DNA of 64,000 bases from an uncultured Erythrobacter sp. Its GTDB lineage: Bacteria; Pseudomonadota; Alphaproteobacteria; Sphingomonadales; Sphingomonadaceae. The notes below the pieces were generated by a model. That model searched no databases. It saw only the letters and a list, made by a program, of their open reading frames with translations, and was not told where the DNA came from. Positions 49,864 to 59,005 of this stretch are shown here, piece by piece (position 1 is the stretch's first letter; each line of letters begins with the position of its first letter). Both the position numbers and the translations under genes were made by a program. The stretch is taken from contig CANMIS010000002.1 in assembly GCA_947498065.1 (NCBI GenBank), positions 558,001 to 622,000 of the forward strand, written 5' to 3'.

Positions 49864-51039
49864 ATGCTCAATCGACTCGAAACCCAATCGCCCGACGCGC
49901 TGCTCGCGCTGATCAAGCTCTACGCCGACGACAGTCGCACCGATAAGATCGACCTTGGTGTCGGTGTCTATCGCACGGATGACGGCGACACGCCGGTGTT
50001 CGCCGCGATCAAGGCGGCGGAGCAGCGGCTGGTCGATACGCAAGACAGCAAAAGCTATCTCGGGCCAGAGGGCGACATGGGCTTCGTCAATGCGCTGATG
50101 CCCTATATCTTTGGCGATGATGCGACGATGGGCGGGCGCATCGCTGGGATGCAGACCCCCGGCGGGACCGGCGCAGTTCGCCTCGCGGCGGCTCTGGCGC
50201 AGAAGGCTGGGCTGGAGCGGCTGTATATGGGCACGCCAAGCTGGCCCAACCACGCGCAAATCTTTCGCGATATTGCGCTGGAGTTTGCTCCGTTTGAACA
50301 TGCTAAGGCAGATGGCACCGCGAATATCGATGGCGTGCTAGAGGCTATTCGCTCTGCGCAGCCCAATTCCGGCATTCTCTTGCACGGCTGCTGTCACAAC
50401 CCGACGGGCGTGGAATACACCGCCGAACAATGGGACGCGATTGGCGATGCCATCGCGGAGACCGGCATCTTCCCGATTATCGACACCGCCTATCAAGGGC
50501 TGGGTGATGGCTTGGAAGAAGATGCAGCCGGCCTGCGCAGCGTGCTGGCGAAAGTGCCAGAGGCCTTCATCGCTTACAGCTGCGACAAGAACTTTGGCAT
50601 GTACCGTGACCGGGTCGGAGCGTTTTACATCATGGCCAACGATCAGGCCGTGCTCGACAAGGCGTTCACGAACGCCAATGCGCTGGCACGGGCGAGCTGG
50701 TCTATGCCGCCTGATCATGGCGGTTCCGCCGTGCGTGAGATCCTGCGCGATGGTGAGCTGACACGGGTTTGGCTTGATGAGCTGGACACAATGCGTGAGC
50801 GGATGAGCGAAGTGCGCGCCCGCCTAGCCGCGGCGGGACAGACAGGCGGGGTCGATCTGACGCCGCTGGGCCAGCAAAATGGCCTGTTCTCCGTGCTTCC
50901 TGTGAGCAAAGAGCAAGTGGCGACACTGCGCGAGAAGCATGGGATTTACATGGCCGCATCGGGCCGGATCAACATTGCTGGCCTCAATATGGGCAATATC
51001 GACCGGTTCATCGCCGCCGTTGCTGACGTTTCCGCTTAA
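49864..51039 (+). CDS. tyrB: Aromatic amino acid aminotransferase
   Basis: A PLP-dependent class I (subgroup I-alpha) aminotransferase of 391 residues. The PLP lysine is in YSCDKNFGMYRDRVGAF, GCCHNPTGVEYT is the cofactor-binding Asn region, and ASGRINIAGLN carries the carboxylate-binding Arg. AspC and TyrB cannot be fully separated by eye, but hppD 4 kb upstream favours tyrosine use. The ATG at 49864 starts the conserved LNRLETQSPDALLALI; the 13-residue upstream extension is rejected. Confidence 0.9.
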   Translation: MLNRLETQSPDALLALIKLYADDSRTDKIDLGVGVYRTDDGDTPVFAAIKAAEQRLVDTQDSKSYLGPEGDMGFVNALMPYIFGDDATMGGRIAGMQTPGGTGAVRLAAALAQKAGLERLYMGTPSWPNHAQIFRDIALEFAPFEHAKADGTANIDGVLEAIRSAQPNSGILLHGCCHNPTGVEYTAEQWDAIGDAIAETGIFPIIDTAYQGLGDGLEEDAAGLRSVLAKVPEAFIAYSCDKNFGMYRDRVGAFYIMANDQAVLDKAFTNANALARASWSMPPDHGGSAVREILRDGELTRVWLDELDTMRERMSEVRARLAAAGQTGGVDLTPLGQQNGLFSVLPVSKEQVATLREKHGIYMAASGRINIAGLNMGNIDRFIAAVADVSA

Positions 51040-51051
51040 GGCCAATCGCGG

Positions 51052-51636
51052 GTGGACCGGCAGCCAACGCTTGAAGGTGAGCGGGTTCTCCTAAGGCCGC
51101 TGCGCGAAGAGGATTGGGAGGCGCTGTTTGCTATCGCCTCTGATCCCGCCGTGTGGGAACAGCATCCGATGCATGATCGCTGGCGCGAGGATGTGTTCCG
51201 CGCGTTCTTCGACGATGCGATGGCGCAAGGCGGGGCCTTGGCGGTCATCGACAAGACCAAAGATGCAATCATCGGTTCGACCCGGTTTCAGGCGTATGAC
51301 GAAGCGGACGGCGGATCGGTTGAGATCGGCTGGACCTTCATTGCCCCGCTCTATTGGGGGCACGGCCTCAATCCAGAAATGAAGCGATTGATGCTCGAAC
51401 ACGCTTTTGAAAGCGTTGCGCGGGTCGATTTTCGGGTTGGGGAAACCAATTACCGCTCGCGTATTGCGCTGGAGAACATTGGTGCTGAACGTTCTCGCCG
51501 CACTGAGCTTGCCCAATATCAGGGCAGGCGGGTGCTCCACATCGTCTATGAGATAACTGCGGAGAGCTTCGCCTCTGGACCGCTCGTCTCAAATGCGTCC
51601 GACGATGAGGATGACGACGAGGCGGGCGAAAGCTAG
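51052..51636 (+). CDS. GNAT family N-acetyltransferase (RimJ/RimL-like)
   Basis: A 194-residue GNAT protein: GERVLLRPLREEDWEALFAIASDP at the N-terminus, IGSTRFQAYDEADGGSVEIGW in the core and NYRSRIALENIGAERSRR as the acetyl-CoA-binding/C-terminal motif, as in RimJ/RimL-type enzymes. The C-terminal tail is acidic (SDDEDDDEAGES). The start is a GTG, 12 bases after tyrB, so co-transcription is likely. It overlaps ribE convergently by 4 bases. Confidence 0.85.
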   Translation: MDRQPTLEGERVLLRPLREEDWEALFAIASDPAVWEQHPMHDRWREDVFRAFFDDAMAQGGALAVIDKTKDAIIGSTRFQAYDEADGGSVEIGWTFIAPLYWGHGLNPEMKRLMLEHAFESVARVDFRVGETNYRSRIALENIGAERSRRTELAQYQGRRVLHIVYEITAESFASGPLVSNASDDEDDDEAGES

Positions 51637-52256
51637 CGGACCGCTTGCAGGCTCTGCATCCGCTTGAGATAGCGCGCGAGCACATCAATTTCGAGATTGA
51701 CCTGATCCCCCACTTTCAGCTGGCCAAGCGTGGTGACCTCGCTGGTGTGCGGAATGATGTTGAGCGCAAAGTCGCAAGCACCATCTTGGCGATCGCGCAC
51801 ATCATTCACCGTCAGGGACACGCCATCCACTGTGATCGAGCCCTTGGCCGCGATAAACGGCGCCATGCTGGCCCGCGCGCGGATCGCGACTTTCCAAGAA
51901 TCGCCCTGCTGTTTGGCCAGAACAACCTCGCCAATCGAATCGACATGGCCGGTCACGATATGGCCGCCAATCTCGTCGCCAACGCGCAGGCTTGGCTCGA
52001 TGTTGAGTGTGCGGCCCGCGGTCCACATGTCTCGGACTGTGCAGGAAACGGTCTCGCCTGAGACATCCACGTCAAACCAGGCATCGCCGGCCTCTCCGCC
52101 GCGATCGATCACGGTTAGGCATACGCCAGAGCACGCGATAGACGCGCCAATATCGATCCGCACGGGGTCCAATGGTGCTGCGATTCGAACGCGCAAATCG
52201 CCGCGCTGATCGAGGGATTGGATCGTGCCTATGGCGGTAACAATTCCGGTAAACAT
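51633..52256 (-). CDS. ribE: Riboflavin synthase alpha subunit
   Basis: Dismutates two 6,7-dimethyl-8-ribityllumazine molecules to riboflavin. 207 residues with two lumazine-binding repeats: MFTGIVTAIGTIQSLDQRG starts the first, GGHIVTGHVDSIGEV the second, and SLTVNDVRD is the conserved strand. Directly follows ribD on the same strand (14 bases), so the two are co-transcribed. Confidence 0.95.
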   Translation of the reverse strand: MFTGIVTAIGTIQSLDQRGDLRVRIAAPLDPVRIDIGASIACSGVCLTVIDRGGEAGDAWFDVDVSGETVSCTVRDMWTAGRTLNIEPSLRVGDEIGGHIVTGHVDSIGEVVLAKQQGDSWKVAIRARASMAPFIAAKGSITVDGVSLTVNDVRDRQDGACDFALNIIPHTSEVTTLGQLKVGDQVNLEIDVLARYLKRMQSLQAVR

Positions 52257-52270
52257 GAATGCGTTCCTTG

Positions 52271-53248
52271 TTAGCGCTGACGCAGATACGACGTGAACGT
52301 GTCTCTGCCAAGCTGGCGATGATCTGCGCTGGCCCAGCGGCCATGCGCCGCGTCCAGCGAACTAAGCTCCAATGCGCCTAGGCCGCGCAGGCCGTCGCCA
52401 ATGACAATGGGCGCGTGGTACAGGTGAAGCTCATCAAACAGGTCTTCTTTCAGAAAGCTGGCCGCTGTCTGCGCGCCGCCCTCAACATAGAGATGCTGCA
52501 CGCCTTCAAGCGCACTTATCTCGCTTGGCGAACCGATGGTTTGAACACCCTCTGGCGCGTCGCGGCGGGTGAGCACAACTCGCGATGGACTGCGCGCTTC
52601 AAGGCCGGGCAACCGAACATTGAGACGCGGCTCATCCGCGCGCCATGTGCCGCCGCCGACAAGGATCGCATCATTGCGAGCCCGCTGAGCATGAACATGG
52701 GCGCGCGAAGCTTCGCCTGTGATCCATTGACTGGTCCCATCGGCCAGCGCGATGCATCCATCCAATGACATCGCGAGCTTCAGCGTCACATAGGGGCGGT
52801 TGAGCCCCGCCCGCATCAAATAGCCAGCGAGGCTGCGCTGCGCACCCGCATGGTCAAGCATGGTCACTTCGATCCCGGCGGCGCGAAGGCGCTCCGCGCC
52901 AGCGCCTGCGGTGCGCGGATCAGGGTCGTTCTGTCCAATCACAACCCGCGCTGGCTGAGCGGAGGCCAGCAAGTCTGCGCAGGATGGCCCGCGCTCTGAT
53001 TTGTGCGCGCATGGCTCCAACGTGACGTAAATGGTCGCGCCCTTCGCGCCGTCTGGGCCTAGAATGGATAGAGCATGCGCCTCTGCATGTGGGCGGCCGC
53101 CAGGCTGCGTCCAACCGCGAGCAATCAGCTGGTCATCGCGCACAACCAGCGCGGCGACACCGGGATTGGGGCGACTGAGCGGGCGAGCGCGGGCAGATAG
53201 CCGCGCGGCGGCGTCCATCCAGACATCGTCGGAATGTGCGGCCCGCAA
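52271..53248 (-). CDS. ribD: Bifunctional riboflavin deaminase/reductase RibD
   Basis: Two-step riboflavin enzyme of 325 residues. The N-terminal deaminase has the zinc motif GGRPHAEAHAL and PCAHKSERGPSCADLL; the C-terminal reductase starts YVTLKLAMSLDGCIALADG. The start is a TTG at 53248: the segment SDDVWMDAAARLSARARP upstream of the internal Met matches the expected first helix, so the TTG is preferred over the ATG at 53218. No obvious FMN riboswitch is present upstream. Confidence 0.92.
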   Translation of the reverse strand: MRAAHSDDVWMDAAARLSARARPLSRPNPGVAALVVRDDQLIARGWTQPGGRPHAEAHALSILGPDGAKGATIYVTLEPCAHKSERGPSCADLLASAQPARVVIGQNDPDPRTAGAGAERLRAAGIEVTMLDHAGAQRSLAGYLMRAGLNRPYVTLKLAMSLDGCIALADGTSQWITGEASRAHVHAQRARNDAILVGGGTWRADEPRLNVRLPGLEARSPSRVVLTRRDAPEGVQTIGSPSEISALEGVQHLYVEGGAQTAASFLKEDLFDELHLYHAPIVIGDGLRGLGALELSSLDAAHGRWASADHRQLGRDTFTSYLRQR

Positions 53249-53250
53249 AG

Positions 53251-53721
53251 TTATGGCGTTTCGCTTTCGCTGCTCGCCGACGAAGTTTGCTCGTTGCGGG
53301 AGGAAAGCGCCTCTAGGCGCGCCGCTTCGGCGGCGGCTTCTGCGGCGCGGTCCGCCTCGGCTTGGCGCTCCATTTCCTCAACATCGAAACCGCTTGCTGC
53401 GCCAAGGGCCTTATAGGCATCGCGCTTGCGCTGTTCATATTCCGCTATGCGGGCTGCGCGCGCGTCCTTGGCGGCCTGATTTTCCTCGTTGGAGGCGATG
53501 ATTTCGTCGTCCGTGCGGTCCGGCGCAAAGCTGGTGATGTAGGTCACGCTTGGGCGCTCTGGCGGCATATAGGCGGTTTCGGATGTCGCCCACAGCATGA
53601 TCAGCGCGAAAGGCATCGAAGACACGAACAGGATCGGCCAGCGATAGGGGTTGGGCTTGCGAAACTCCGACCAGAAGTCTGCAATGCCAGCCTTTGGATT
53701 GAAACGCGATTTCGACAGCAT
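53251..53721 (-). CDS. Hypothetical single-pass membrane protein
   Basis: 156 residues, not recognised. A short cytosolic N-terminus (FWSEFRKPNPYRWP) precedes one hydrophobic helix (ILFVSSMPFALIMLWATSE). The rest is a long polar coiled-coil-like stretch rich in Ala, Glu and Arg (AARIAEYEQRKRDAYKALG). Composition and its place just ahead of ribD on the same strand suggest a real conserved gene of sphingomonads. No functional prediction. Confidence 0.75.
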   Translation of the reverse strand: MLSKSRFNPKAGIADFWSEFRKPNPYRWPILFVSSMPFALIMLWATSETAYMPPERPSVTYITSFAPDRTDDEIIASNEENQAAKDARAARIAEYEQRKRDAYKALGAASGFDVEEMERQAEADRAAEAAAEAARLEALSSRNEQTSSASSESETP

Positions 53722-53782
53722 GACGGTAATATAGGGCGCAAATGGGCGCTATGCCAGAGGTGCTTTTGAGCGAGCGTTTGCC

Positions 53783-54517
53783 CTAGCCAAAGTTGGCGTA
53801 GAGGGTGCGGCCCTGTTCTTTCAGCCAGCGATCGGCACGGCCGATATCCTCTTCATAAAGATCATCGAGCAGCGCATAGAATGCCGGGCTGTGATCGAAA
53901 TGGACCAGATGGGTGACTTCATGCGCGGCGACTGAGCGCCGGACAAAGTCTGGCGCCTGCACCAATCGCCAATTAATCCGAATTTGGTTTTTCTCTGAGC
54001 AACTGCCCCAGCGTTTCTGCGCGCGCGACAGGCCAACGGGCACTTTTGCCAGGTCAGCGCGCTCGCAATAGTCCGACACGTCTTGTTCGAACAGCGCCAG
54101 AGCCTCGCGTTCGAGCCAGCTCTTAAGGCGCTTCTCCAGCGCGTTTTCCGGCCCGCCAATCTGGATCTGATCACCCATTTTGCGCGGGCGGCGCGGAGCA
54201 TCCTGCGACCAGTCGACGACGAGTGGCTTTCCGCGAAACAGGATTTGGCCGCCAGGCTGAGGCGCAGAGCGGCGCGGGATGCGTGCCAATTGCTCGGTCA
54301 ACCAGTCGGTGCGCGAGCGCGCGAAATTGAGCGCCTCACCCGTGCGCGCCCATGCCGGCATGCTGATGCGCACTTCGCTGCCATCGGGCGCGAGGCGCAA
54401 GGTCAGCCGCTTGGCATTTTTCATGCGCCTGAGCGCAATCGGCAAGGTTTGATCGCCCAGCTCAATCTCGTGGGTGACGGGCTTATCGGTCTCTGCGCGG
54501 CGCAGCCAATCAATCAT
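53783..54517 (-). CDS. YgjP-like (SprT-type) zinc metallopeptidase
   Basis: A 244-residue protein of the DUF45/YgjP family. The metal-binding motif [19 protein letters not shown] (HExxH plus a third His) lies near the C-terminus, preceded by the family block [21 protein letters not shown]. The ATG at 54517 overlaps the stop of the YcgN gene (ATGA); the 15-residue extension in the track is rejected. Physiological role unclear. Confidence 0.88.
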   Translation of the reverse strand: MIDWLRRAETDKPVTHEIELGDQTLPIALRRMKNAKRLTLRLAPDGSEVRISMPAWARTGEALNFARSRTDWLTEQLARIPRRSAPQPGGQILFRGKPLVVDWSQDAPRRPRKMGDQIQIGGPENALEKRLKSWLEREALALFEQDVSDYCERADLAKVPVGLSRAQKRWGSCSEKNQIRINWRLVQAPDFVRRSVAAHEVTHLVHFDHSPAFYALLDDLYEEDIGRADRWLKEQGRTLYANFG

Positions 54518-54990
54518 GATGTGGCCTTTGCGAAAGGCGAGCTTTCCTCGCCTTCGCCCCATTCGACGATATGATGTTCGAGCGGGCCAGCGTCATTCTC
54601 GCTTACAACTCGGCCAGCCACGGACACACCGGCATGCTTTACCGTTTCGCGGTCGCCGCTGATCAGATAGTGCCATTCTGGCAGATCGCGTCCTTCCGCT
54701 CGCATCCGATAGGCGCAGGTCGAAGGTAGCCAGGGCACATCCTCCACGATCTTCAGCGTTAAGCGCAGGCAATCGGGCACGAAGGCTTTGCGGTTGCGAT
54801 AATCGCTGCACTGCGCGCTGTCGCAATCGAGCAATTTGCAGGCGACATTGGTGTCGGTGATCTCGCCCGTGTCGGCGTCCTCGATCTTATGCAGACAGCA
54901 GCGCCCGCAGCCATCGCACAGGGCTTCCCATTCTGCGCGGCTAAGCTCTGCGAGCTTAAGCGTCCAAAATTCGTCTCTTAGCTCACCCAT
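54514..54990 (-). CDS. YcgN family cysteine-cluster protein (UPF0260)
   Basis: A 158-residue protein with the YcgN signature [19 protein letters not shown] and further Cys at [20 protein letters not shown] and STCAYR. The clustered cysteines suggest a metal or Fe-S site, but the function is unknown. Middle gene of a SCO-YcgN-YgjP operon with overlaps on both sides (13 bases with SCO, 4 with YgjP). Confidence 0.9.
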   Translation of the reverse strand: MGELRDEFWTLKLAELSRAEWEALCDGCGRCCLHKIEDADTGEITDTNVACKLLDCDSAQCSDYRNRKAFVPDCLRLTLKIVEDVPWLPSTCAYRMRAEGRDLPEWHYLISGDRETVKHAGVSVAGRVVSENDAGPLEHHIVEWGEGEESSPFAKATS

Positions 54991-55610
54991 TTGTCGAGTT
55001 CTGCTGCGACCGCCTCTGGCCCTTGATCGGTCGGCAGAGTGGCGAGTGGTTCGCCATTCGGGCCAAACAGGTAGGTGATGGCCGAATGGTTGATCAGATA
55101 CCCGCCGCCCGGCGTGTCTTCACCGCGCTCGTAAAAGATGCGGAAATTATCCGCCGCTGTTTTGATCTGTTCGGCGCTGCCGGTGAGACCAATTAGATCA
55201 TCGGAAAAGGCCGAGGCAAACTCGCCGACGATCTCGGGCGTATCGCGCTCTGTATCGACCGAGATAAAGATCGGCTGGATATTGCCAGCGCGTTCCGGAG
55301 AACTCTCGGCAAATTGGCCAAGCCCCTGGATCATGCGCTGTACATCGGTCGGGCAGATGTCCGGGCAAAAGGCGAAGCCGAAATAGACAATCCGGTATTG
55401 CCCATCAAAGTCCGCCCAGCGCACGGTTTCCCCGGTGGAGCTGATCAGCTCGAACGGGCCGCCAATATCTGCGCCAGCGAGCGGTGGTTCTGCGGCTTCT
55501 TCTGCAGCGTTTGGCATGCCAGAGCAGCCCGCCAAAGCCAGGCTGGCGGCAAGCGCTAGGCTCGCGAAAAAACGTCGGGTTGGCTTCAAGGTGTTGGCGC
55601 GCTGGTTCAT
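54978..55610 (-). CDS. SCO1/SenC family copper chaperone
   Basis: A 210-residue lipoprotein-like protein: the hydrophobic signal ends LAGCSG, then a thioredoxin-fold domain with the copper ligands CPDICP (CxxxC) in [18 protein letters not shown] and the conserved His in [12 protein letters not shown]. It delivers copper to cytochrome c oxidase CuA. No coxA-D genes are nearby. First gene of the operon with YcgN and YgjP. Confidence 0.92.
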   Translation of the reverse strand: MNQRANTLKPTRRFFASLALAASLALAGCSGMPNAAEEAAEPPLAGADIGGPFELISSTGETVRWADFDGQYRIVYFGFAFCPDICPTDVQRMIQGLGQFAESSPERAGNIQPIFISVDTERDTPEIVGEFASAFSDDLIGLTGSAEQIKTAADNFRIFYERGEDTPGGGYLINHSAITYLFGPNGEPLATLPTDQGPEAVAAELDKWVS

Positions 55611-55711
55611 GGTCTGCTAACTGAGCTTAGTTCAAAAGGATCGAAGCATTGGGGCTCCGCTTATCTGCGCCCTCAATAATGATCTGGCAGGAAATGTGAA
55701 AGGATAGAAGC

Positions 55712-56362
55712 TTGGGGCGCTCATTTTTGCGCAGTGTTGGCGCTGCGGCGGTATTGGCTTGCGGCGGAGCAGCAGCCTTTGGGCTTGGCGGTGCGGTGAT
55801 GACAGCGCCGGCCGCTGCACAGGGTTTTTCCGACGGATTTGAGTTTCTGAAAGCGGTGAAAGACCGCGACGGTGACGCAGCGACGGCTTTCCTGAATGAG
55901 CCGGGCACGACCATCGTCAACAGCCGCGACATCACCTCTGGCGAGACCGGCCTGCACATTGTGGTTGCCCGCCGCGACACCGTTTGGGTGCGCTTCCTTC
56001 TGCAACGCGGGGCCAACCCGAATATCCGCGACAAGAAGGGCGTAACCCCGCTGCAAATGGCGACCACGCTTGGCTTTGTTGATGGGGTGGAGGAACTGAT
56101 CAAGCGCGGCGCGCAGGTCGATGTGAGCGACCGTGCAGGTGAGACCCCGCTGATCGCCGCTGTGCACCGGCGCGATACGGCGGTCATCCGCCTGCTTCTG
56201 GAAAAGGGCGCTGATCCCGACCGCAATGACAATTCCGGGCGCTCCGCGCGGGACTATGTTGAGCTGATGAATTCGAACAGCGCGATCCTCGCAGAATTCA
56301 CGCGGGCCGATAAAGAACGCGAAGAAAAGGGAACGGATCGCAATTACGGGCCTTCTTTCTAG
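55712..56362 (+). CDS. Secreted ankyrin-repeat protein
   Basis: 216 residues with a signal peptide (VGAAAVLACGGAAAFGLGGAVMTAPAAAQ-like, cleavage after AAAQ) and about four ankyrin repeats: TGLHIVVARRDTVWVRFLLQ, VTPLQMATTLGFVDGVEELIK and ETPLIAAVHRRDTAVIRLLL. A periplasmic protein-binding role is likely; the partner is unknown. The start is a TTG with AAGGA 8 bases upstream; an in-frame ATG exists only inside the signal peptide. Followed one base later by the COQ9 gene. Confidence 0.85.
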   Translation: MGRSFLRSVGAAAVLACGGAAAFGLGGAVMTAPAAAQGFSDGFEFLKAVKDRDGDAATAFLNEPGTTIVNSRDITSGETGLHIVVARRDTVWVRFLLQRGANPNIRDKKGVTPLQMATTLGFVDGVEELIKRGAQVDVSDRAGETPLIAAVHRRDTAVIRLLLEKGADPDRNDNSGRSARDYVELMNSNSAILAEFTRADKEREEKGTDRNYGPSF

Positions 56363-56363
56363 T

Positions 56364-57023
56364 ATGACCGATTTTTCTGACATGACCCTGGATGAGCTGC
56401 GCGTTGCACTGGCTCCAGATATCGCAGCTTCGGCTATCTTCGATGGCTGGAACGAGACGGCATTGCTGGCCGCTGCCGACATGGCGGGGGCTGATCCAGA
56501 TGTTGCAAAGCTGGCCTATCCTGGCGGCGCGATGGACATGATCTCAGCGTGGATAGAGAATATCGACGCGCAGATGGAAGCGGAATGGCCCGCTGAAAAG
56601 CTGGCTGAATTGAAAATTCGTGAGCGTATTCGTGAACTCGTCGCGTTTCGTTTGAAGGCGGTCGACGGATTGGATGAGGCTTTGCGCCGTGCGCTCTCGA
56701 TCATGGCTATGCCGCACAATGCCCCTGCATCGCTCAAGATCGGGTGGAACTCAGCGGACCTGATGTGGCGGCTCGCCGGCGACACCGCGACCGATTACAA
56801 CCACTACACCAAGCGTACGATCCTGGCCGGGATCTACAGCGCGACATTGGCTGTCTTCGTCAATGATGACAGCGAAGGCAAAGAGGCAACTTACGCCTTC
56901 CTCGATCGCCGCATTGACGGCGTCATGAAGTTTGAAAAAGCCAAGGCTAAGTTTCTCGGCGGAGAGCGCGAGACGTTCAGCCTGTCACGCTTCCTCGGCC
57001 GCCTGCGTTACCCAAGCACATAA
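56364..57023 (+). CDS. COQ9 family protein
   Basis: A 219-residue homologue of mitochondrial COQ9, a lipid-binding TetR-like-fold protein that assists ubiquinone biosynthesis. Visible are the helical core KIRERIRELVAFRLKAVDGL and the COQ9 segment SADLMWRLAGDTATDYNHYTKR, TILAGIYSATLAVFVND. Typical alphaproteobacterial gene. Same strand as and adjacent to the ankyrin gene. Confidence 0.92.
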   Translation: MTDFSDMTLDELRVALAPDIAASAIFDGWNETALLAAADMAGADPDVAKLAYPGGAMDMISAWIENIDAQMEAEWPAEKLAELKIRERIRELVAFRLKAVDGLDEALRRALSIMAMPHNAPASLKIGWNSADLMWRLAGDTATDYNHYTKRTILAGIYSATLAVFVNDDSEGKEATYAFLDRRIDGVMKFEKAKAKFLGGERETFSLSRFLGRLRYPST

Positions 57024-57164
57024 GGTTACCGCCAAGATGGAGGTGGATAAGCGCGTTCAGCGCTCGCCTCTGCTTGCCTGCTCGCTTATGACAATAGGGA
57101 ATCGCAAACACGGGCCGCGGGTATTGCCGCGTTCTCAGGCAACACAAGCAAAGGGTTTCAAGAC

Positions 57165-57698
57165 ATGGCGGGTTCGCTCAACAAGGTAATGCTGATCGGC
57201 AATTTGGGCGCTGACCCTGAAATTCGCAGTTTCCAGAACGGCGGCAAGGTCGCCAATCTGCGCATCGCGACCAGCGAAACATGGAAAGACCGAAACACGG
57301 GCGAGCGCCAAGAAAAGACCGAGTGGCACACCGTCGCGATCTTTTCAGAGGGCCTCGTCAACGTTGTCGAAAACTACCTCAAGAAGGGCTCAAAGGTCTT
57401 TATCGAGGGCAAGCTTCAGACCCGCAAATGGCAAGACCAATCGGGCAATGATCGCTATTCCACCGAAGTGGTGCTGCGCGGCTTTGATGGCACGCTGACC
57501 ATGCTTGATGGCCGCGGCGAAGGCGGCGGCGGCGGTGGTGGTCGCTCAGGCGGCGGCTATGGCGGCGGTCAGGGTGGCGGCCAAGGTGGTGGCGGCTGGA
57601 ACCAAGGTGGCGGCGGCTCCGGCGGTGGCAATCAAGGCGGCGGGAACGCTGGCGGCGGCGGAGGTTACGATGACCTCGACGACGACATCCCGTTCTGA
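57165..57698 (+). CDS. ssb: Single-stranded DNA-binding protein
   Basis: 177 residues: OB fold in the first ~110 ([40 protein letters not shown]), a Gly-rich intrinsically disordered linker, and the acidic tip DDDIPF that recruits repair proteins. Followed by a clean terminator. No LexA-type GTTC repeat is obvious upstream. Confidence 0.97.
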   Translation: MAGSLNKVMLIGNLGADPEIRSFQNGGKVANLRIATSETWKDRNTGERQEKTEWHTVAIFSEGLVNVVENYLKKGSKVFIEGKLQTRKWQDQSGNDRYSTEVVLRGFDGTLTMLDGRGEGGGGGGGRSGGGYGGGQGGGQGGGGWNQGGGGSGGGNQGGGNAGGGGGYDDLDDDIPF

Positions 57699-57737
57699 TC
57701 GGTCCGAACCAACCCAACCCAACCCAAATATCACAGA

Positions 57738-57770
57738 GCCTCGCAGACAATTCTGCGGGGCTTTTTGTTT
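57738..57770 (+). terminator. Intrinsic terminator of ssb
   Basis: GCCTCGCAGA / TCTGCGGGGC, a 10-bp stem with one G-T pair and a 4-nt loop, followed by TTTTTGTTT. Confidence 0.85.
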
Positions 57771-57796
57771 GAGGACATACGGAATGTTAAAAGAGT

Positions 57797-57836
57797 TTGA
57801 CATTGAAATAGCAAAATGTAAAAAGATTCATACATT
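57797..57836 (+). promoter_or_regulatory. Promoter and operator-like dyad of the membrane protein/XRE cassette
   Basis: TTGACA (57797-57802), 16-bp spacer and TAAAAA (57819-57824) form a promoter. The dyad AATGTA-N10-TACATT (57815-57836) overlaps the -10, a natural site for autorepression by the XRE protein encoded downstream. The region is markedly AT-rich relative to its flanks. Confidence 0.5.
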
Positions 57837-57852
57837 GTGTTCGGAGTGAATA

Positions 57853-58269
57853 ATGCACTTTTCAAAGTATGATCGTCGCCACTGGGGCTTTTTCCTGCTC
57901 GCCATATGCGCTGCTATCCCCTTCGCTTTGTTTATGAGATATGCCACTCGTACCGATCTGTTCGGCGATAACGCGTGGTTGAGTTTTGGCGTATTTATAA
58001 CCCTTGGAACGGCCGTTTGGTCTATCAATCTCCTTTGGTGGCGCAGTCTTGATGATGTTCACAGGCAAGGTCAGGCCAGTAGCTGGTATTGGGGTGGTCT
58101 GTATGGCGGATTTGCCTTTCTGATCTGGCTGATCGCTAGCGATGGGCATGATACCTCCTATGGTGCTGGCGCATTTCATATGCTCGTTGTGCAACTAGTG
58201 TTGGGTGGGATGCTCTATGGCATCTGGAAATGGCGCGGTGGCTTCATCCCGGGCAGGCCAGAGCAATGA
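57853..58269 (+). CDS. Small four-helix membrane protein of an XRE cassette
   Basis: 138 residues with about four membrane helices (WGFFLLAICAAIPFALFM, FGVFITLGTAVWSINLLWW, YGGFAFLIWLIA, MLVVQLVLGGMLYGIW). I do not recognise a named family. GGAG precedes the ATG by 6 bases. Its stop overlaps the ATG of the XRE regulator (ATGA). Similar pairs of a small multi-pass protein with a ~65-residue XRE protein occur widely in bacteria, with unknown role. Base composition is lower in GC than its neighbours, hinting at horizontal acquisition. Confidence 0.82.
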   Translation: MHFSKYDRRHWGFFLLAICAAIPFALFMRYATRTDLFGDNAWLSFGVFITLGTAVWSINLLWWRSLDDVHRQGQASSWYWGGLYGGFAFLIWLIASDGHDTSYGAGAFHMLVVQLVLGGMLYGIWKWRGGFIPGRPEQ

Positions 58270-58469
58270 AAAACTGTTTGCGCGAGATGCGTAAGGCAGG
58301 TGGTATCAATCAGGCTGAGTTGGCAGATGCTCTTGGCATATCGCGTCAGACGGTAATCGGAATTGAAGCCGACAAATACGATCCCTCGCTTCCGATTGCC
58401 TATCAGCTAGCCGCGCATTTCGATGTTGCGGTGGAGGAGCTTTTCTTCAATCCATGGAAGGCGGATTAG
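58266..58469 (+). CDS. XRE family helix-turn-helix regulator
   Basis: A 67-residue minimal XRE protein, almost entirely the HTH domain: MRKAGGINQAELADALGISRQTVIGIEADKYDPSL, then AYQLAAHFDVAVEELFF. The ATG at 58266 overlaps the membrane-protein stop; the 12-residue upstream extension is rejected. Probably binds the AATGTA dyad upstream of the pair (inference). Its stop overlaps the convergent DUF177 stop by 4 bases. Confidence 0.92.
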   Translation: MKNCLREMRKAGGINQAELADALGISRQTVIGIEADKYDPSLPIAYQLAAHFDVAVEELFFNPWKAD

Positions 58470-59005
58470 CCCTTCTTTAGCGCGGCCAGCATTTCCGCCA
58501 TCGGGCCGTCTTGCTCGCCTTCGGGGACAATGCCCGCCTTGGCGCGCACCGCATCGGCGTTCGGCCCCTCTGCGTACGGATCAATCGCCAGGCCCAGGCT
58601 TTGTGCGACCGCTTCGCCTAGATCAAAGGCGTCGCCTGAATATTCAATCTCGTCGAGGTCTTCATCTGACAATTCGATTTCGAGGTCTTCGGTCGCATCG
58701 GCGAGGGCTGCACGGGTTGTTTCCGCATCGACGAATTTGAGCGCAATCTCCTCGCTCACTTCAACCGGAAATTCCTCACCCGACACCGCGCAAATCTGCA
58801 TGAATTTTGCACGCATTGTTCCATTAGCGCGCACCCCGCCGGTTGCTGCACTTTCCAGAGACACTTCGGCGCTTAGGGACGATATGCTGGCCAGCGCAAA
58901 CCGGCTCGCGAGCGCGGCCCTTTCGGCCTCATCTGCCTCTACCACAATGGGCTTTGCAGGCAGAGGCCGGACCTTGACCATGCGGCTGAGCTCCGGCGTG
59001 CTCAT
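58466..59005 (-). CDS. DUF177 (YceD-like) domain protein
   Basis: A 179-residue YceD-type protein. It includes AEVSLESAATGGVRANGTMRAKFMQICAVSGEEFPVEVSEEIALKF, with the Cys in CAVSGEEF at the usual place, and EIEYSGDAFDLGEAVAQSLGLAIDPY. Family members are linked to ribosome/23S rRNA function in some bacteria and usually precede rpmF, which is absent here. Coupled to the bc1 chaperone gene (4-base overlap). Confidence 0.87.
   Translation of the reverse strand: MSTPELSRMVKVRPLPAKPIVVEADEAERAALASRFALASISSLSAEVSLESAATGGVRANGTMRAKFMQICAVSGEEFPVEVSEEIALKFVDAETTRAALADATEDLEIELSDEDLDEIEYSGDAFDLGEAVAQSLGLAIDPYAEGPNADAVRAKAGIVPEGEQDGPMAEMLAALKKG

Noticed and set aside
57505-57849. Ala/Val-rich ORF over the ssb linker
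   Set aside because: Produced by reading the Gly-rich ssb linker codons in another frame.
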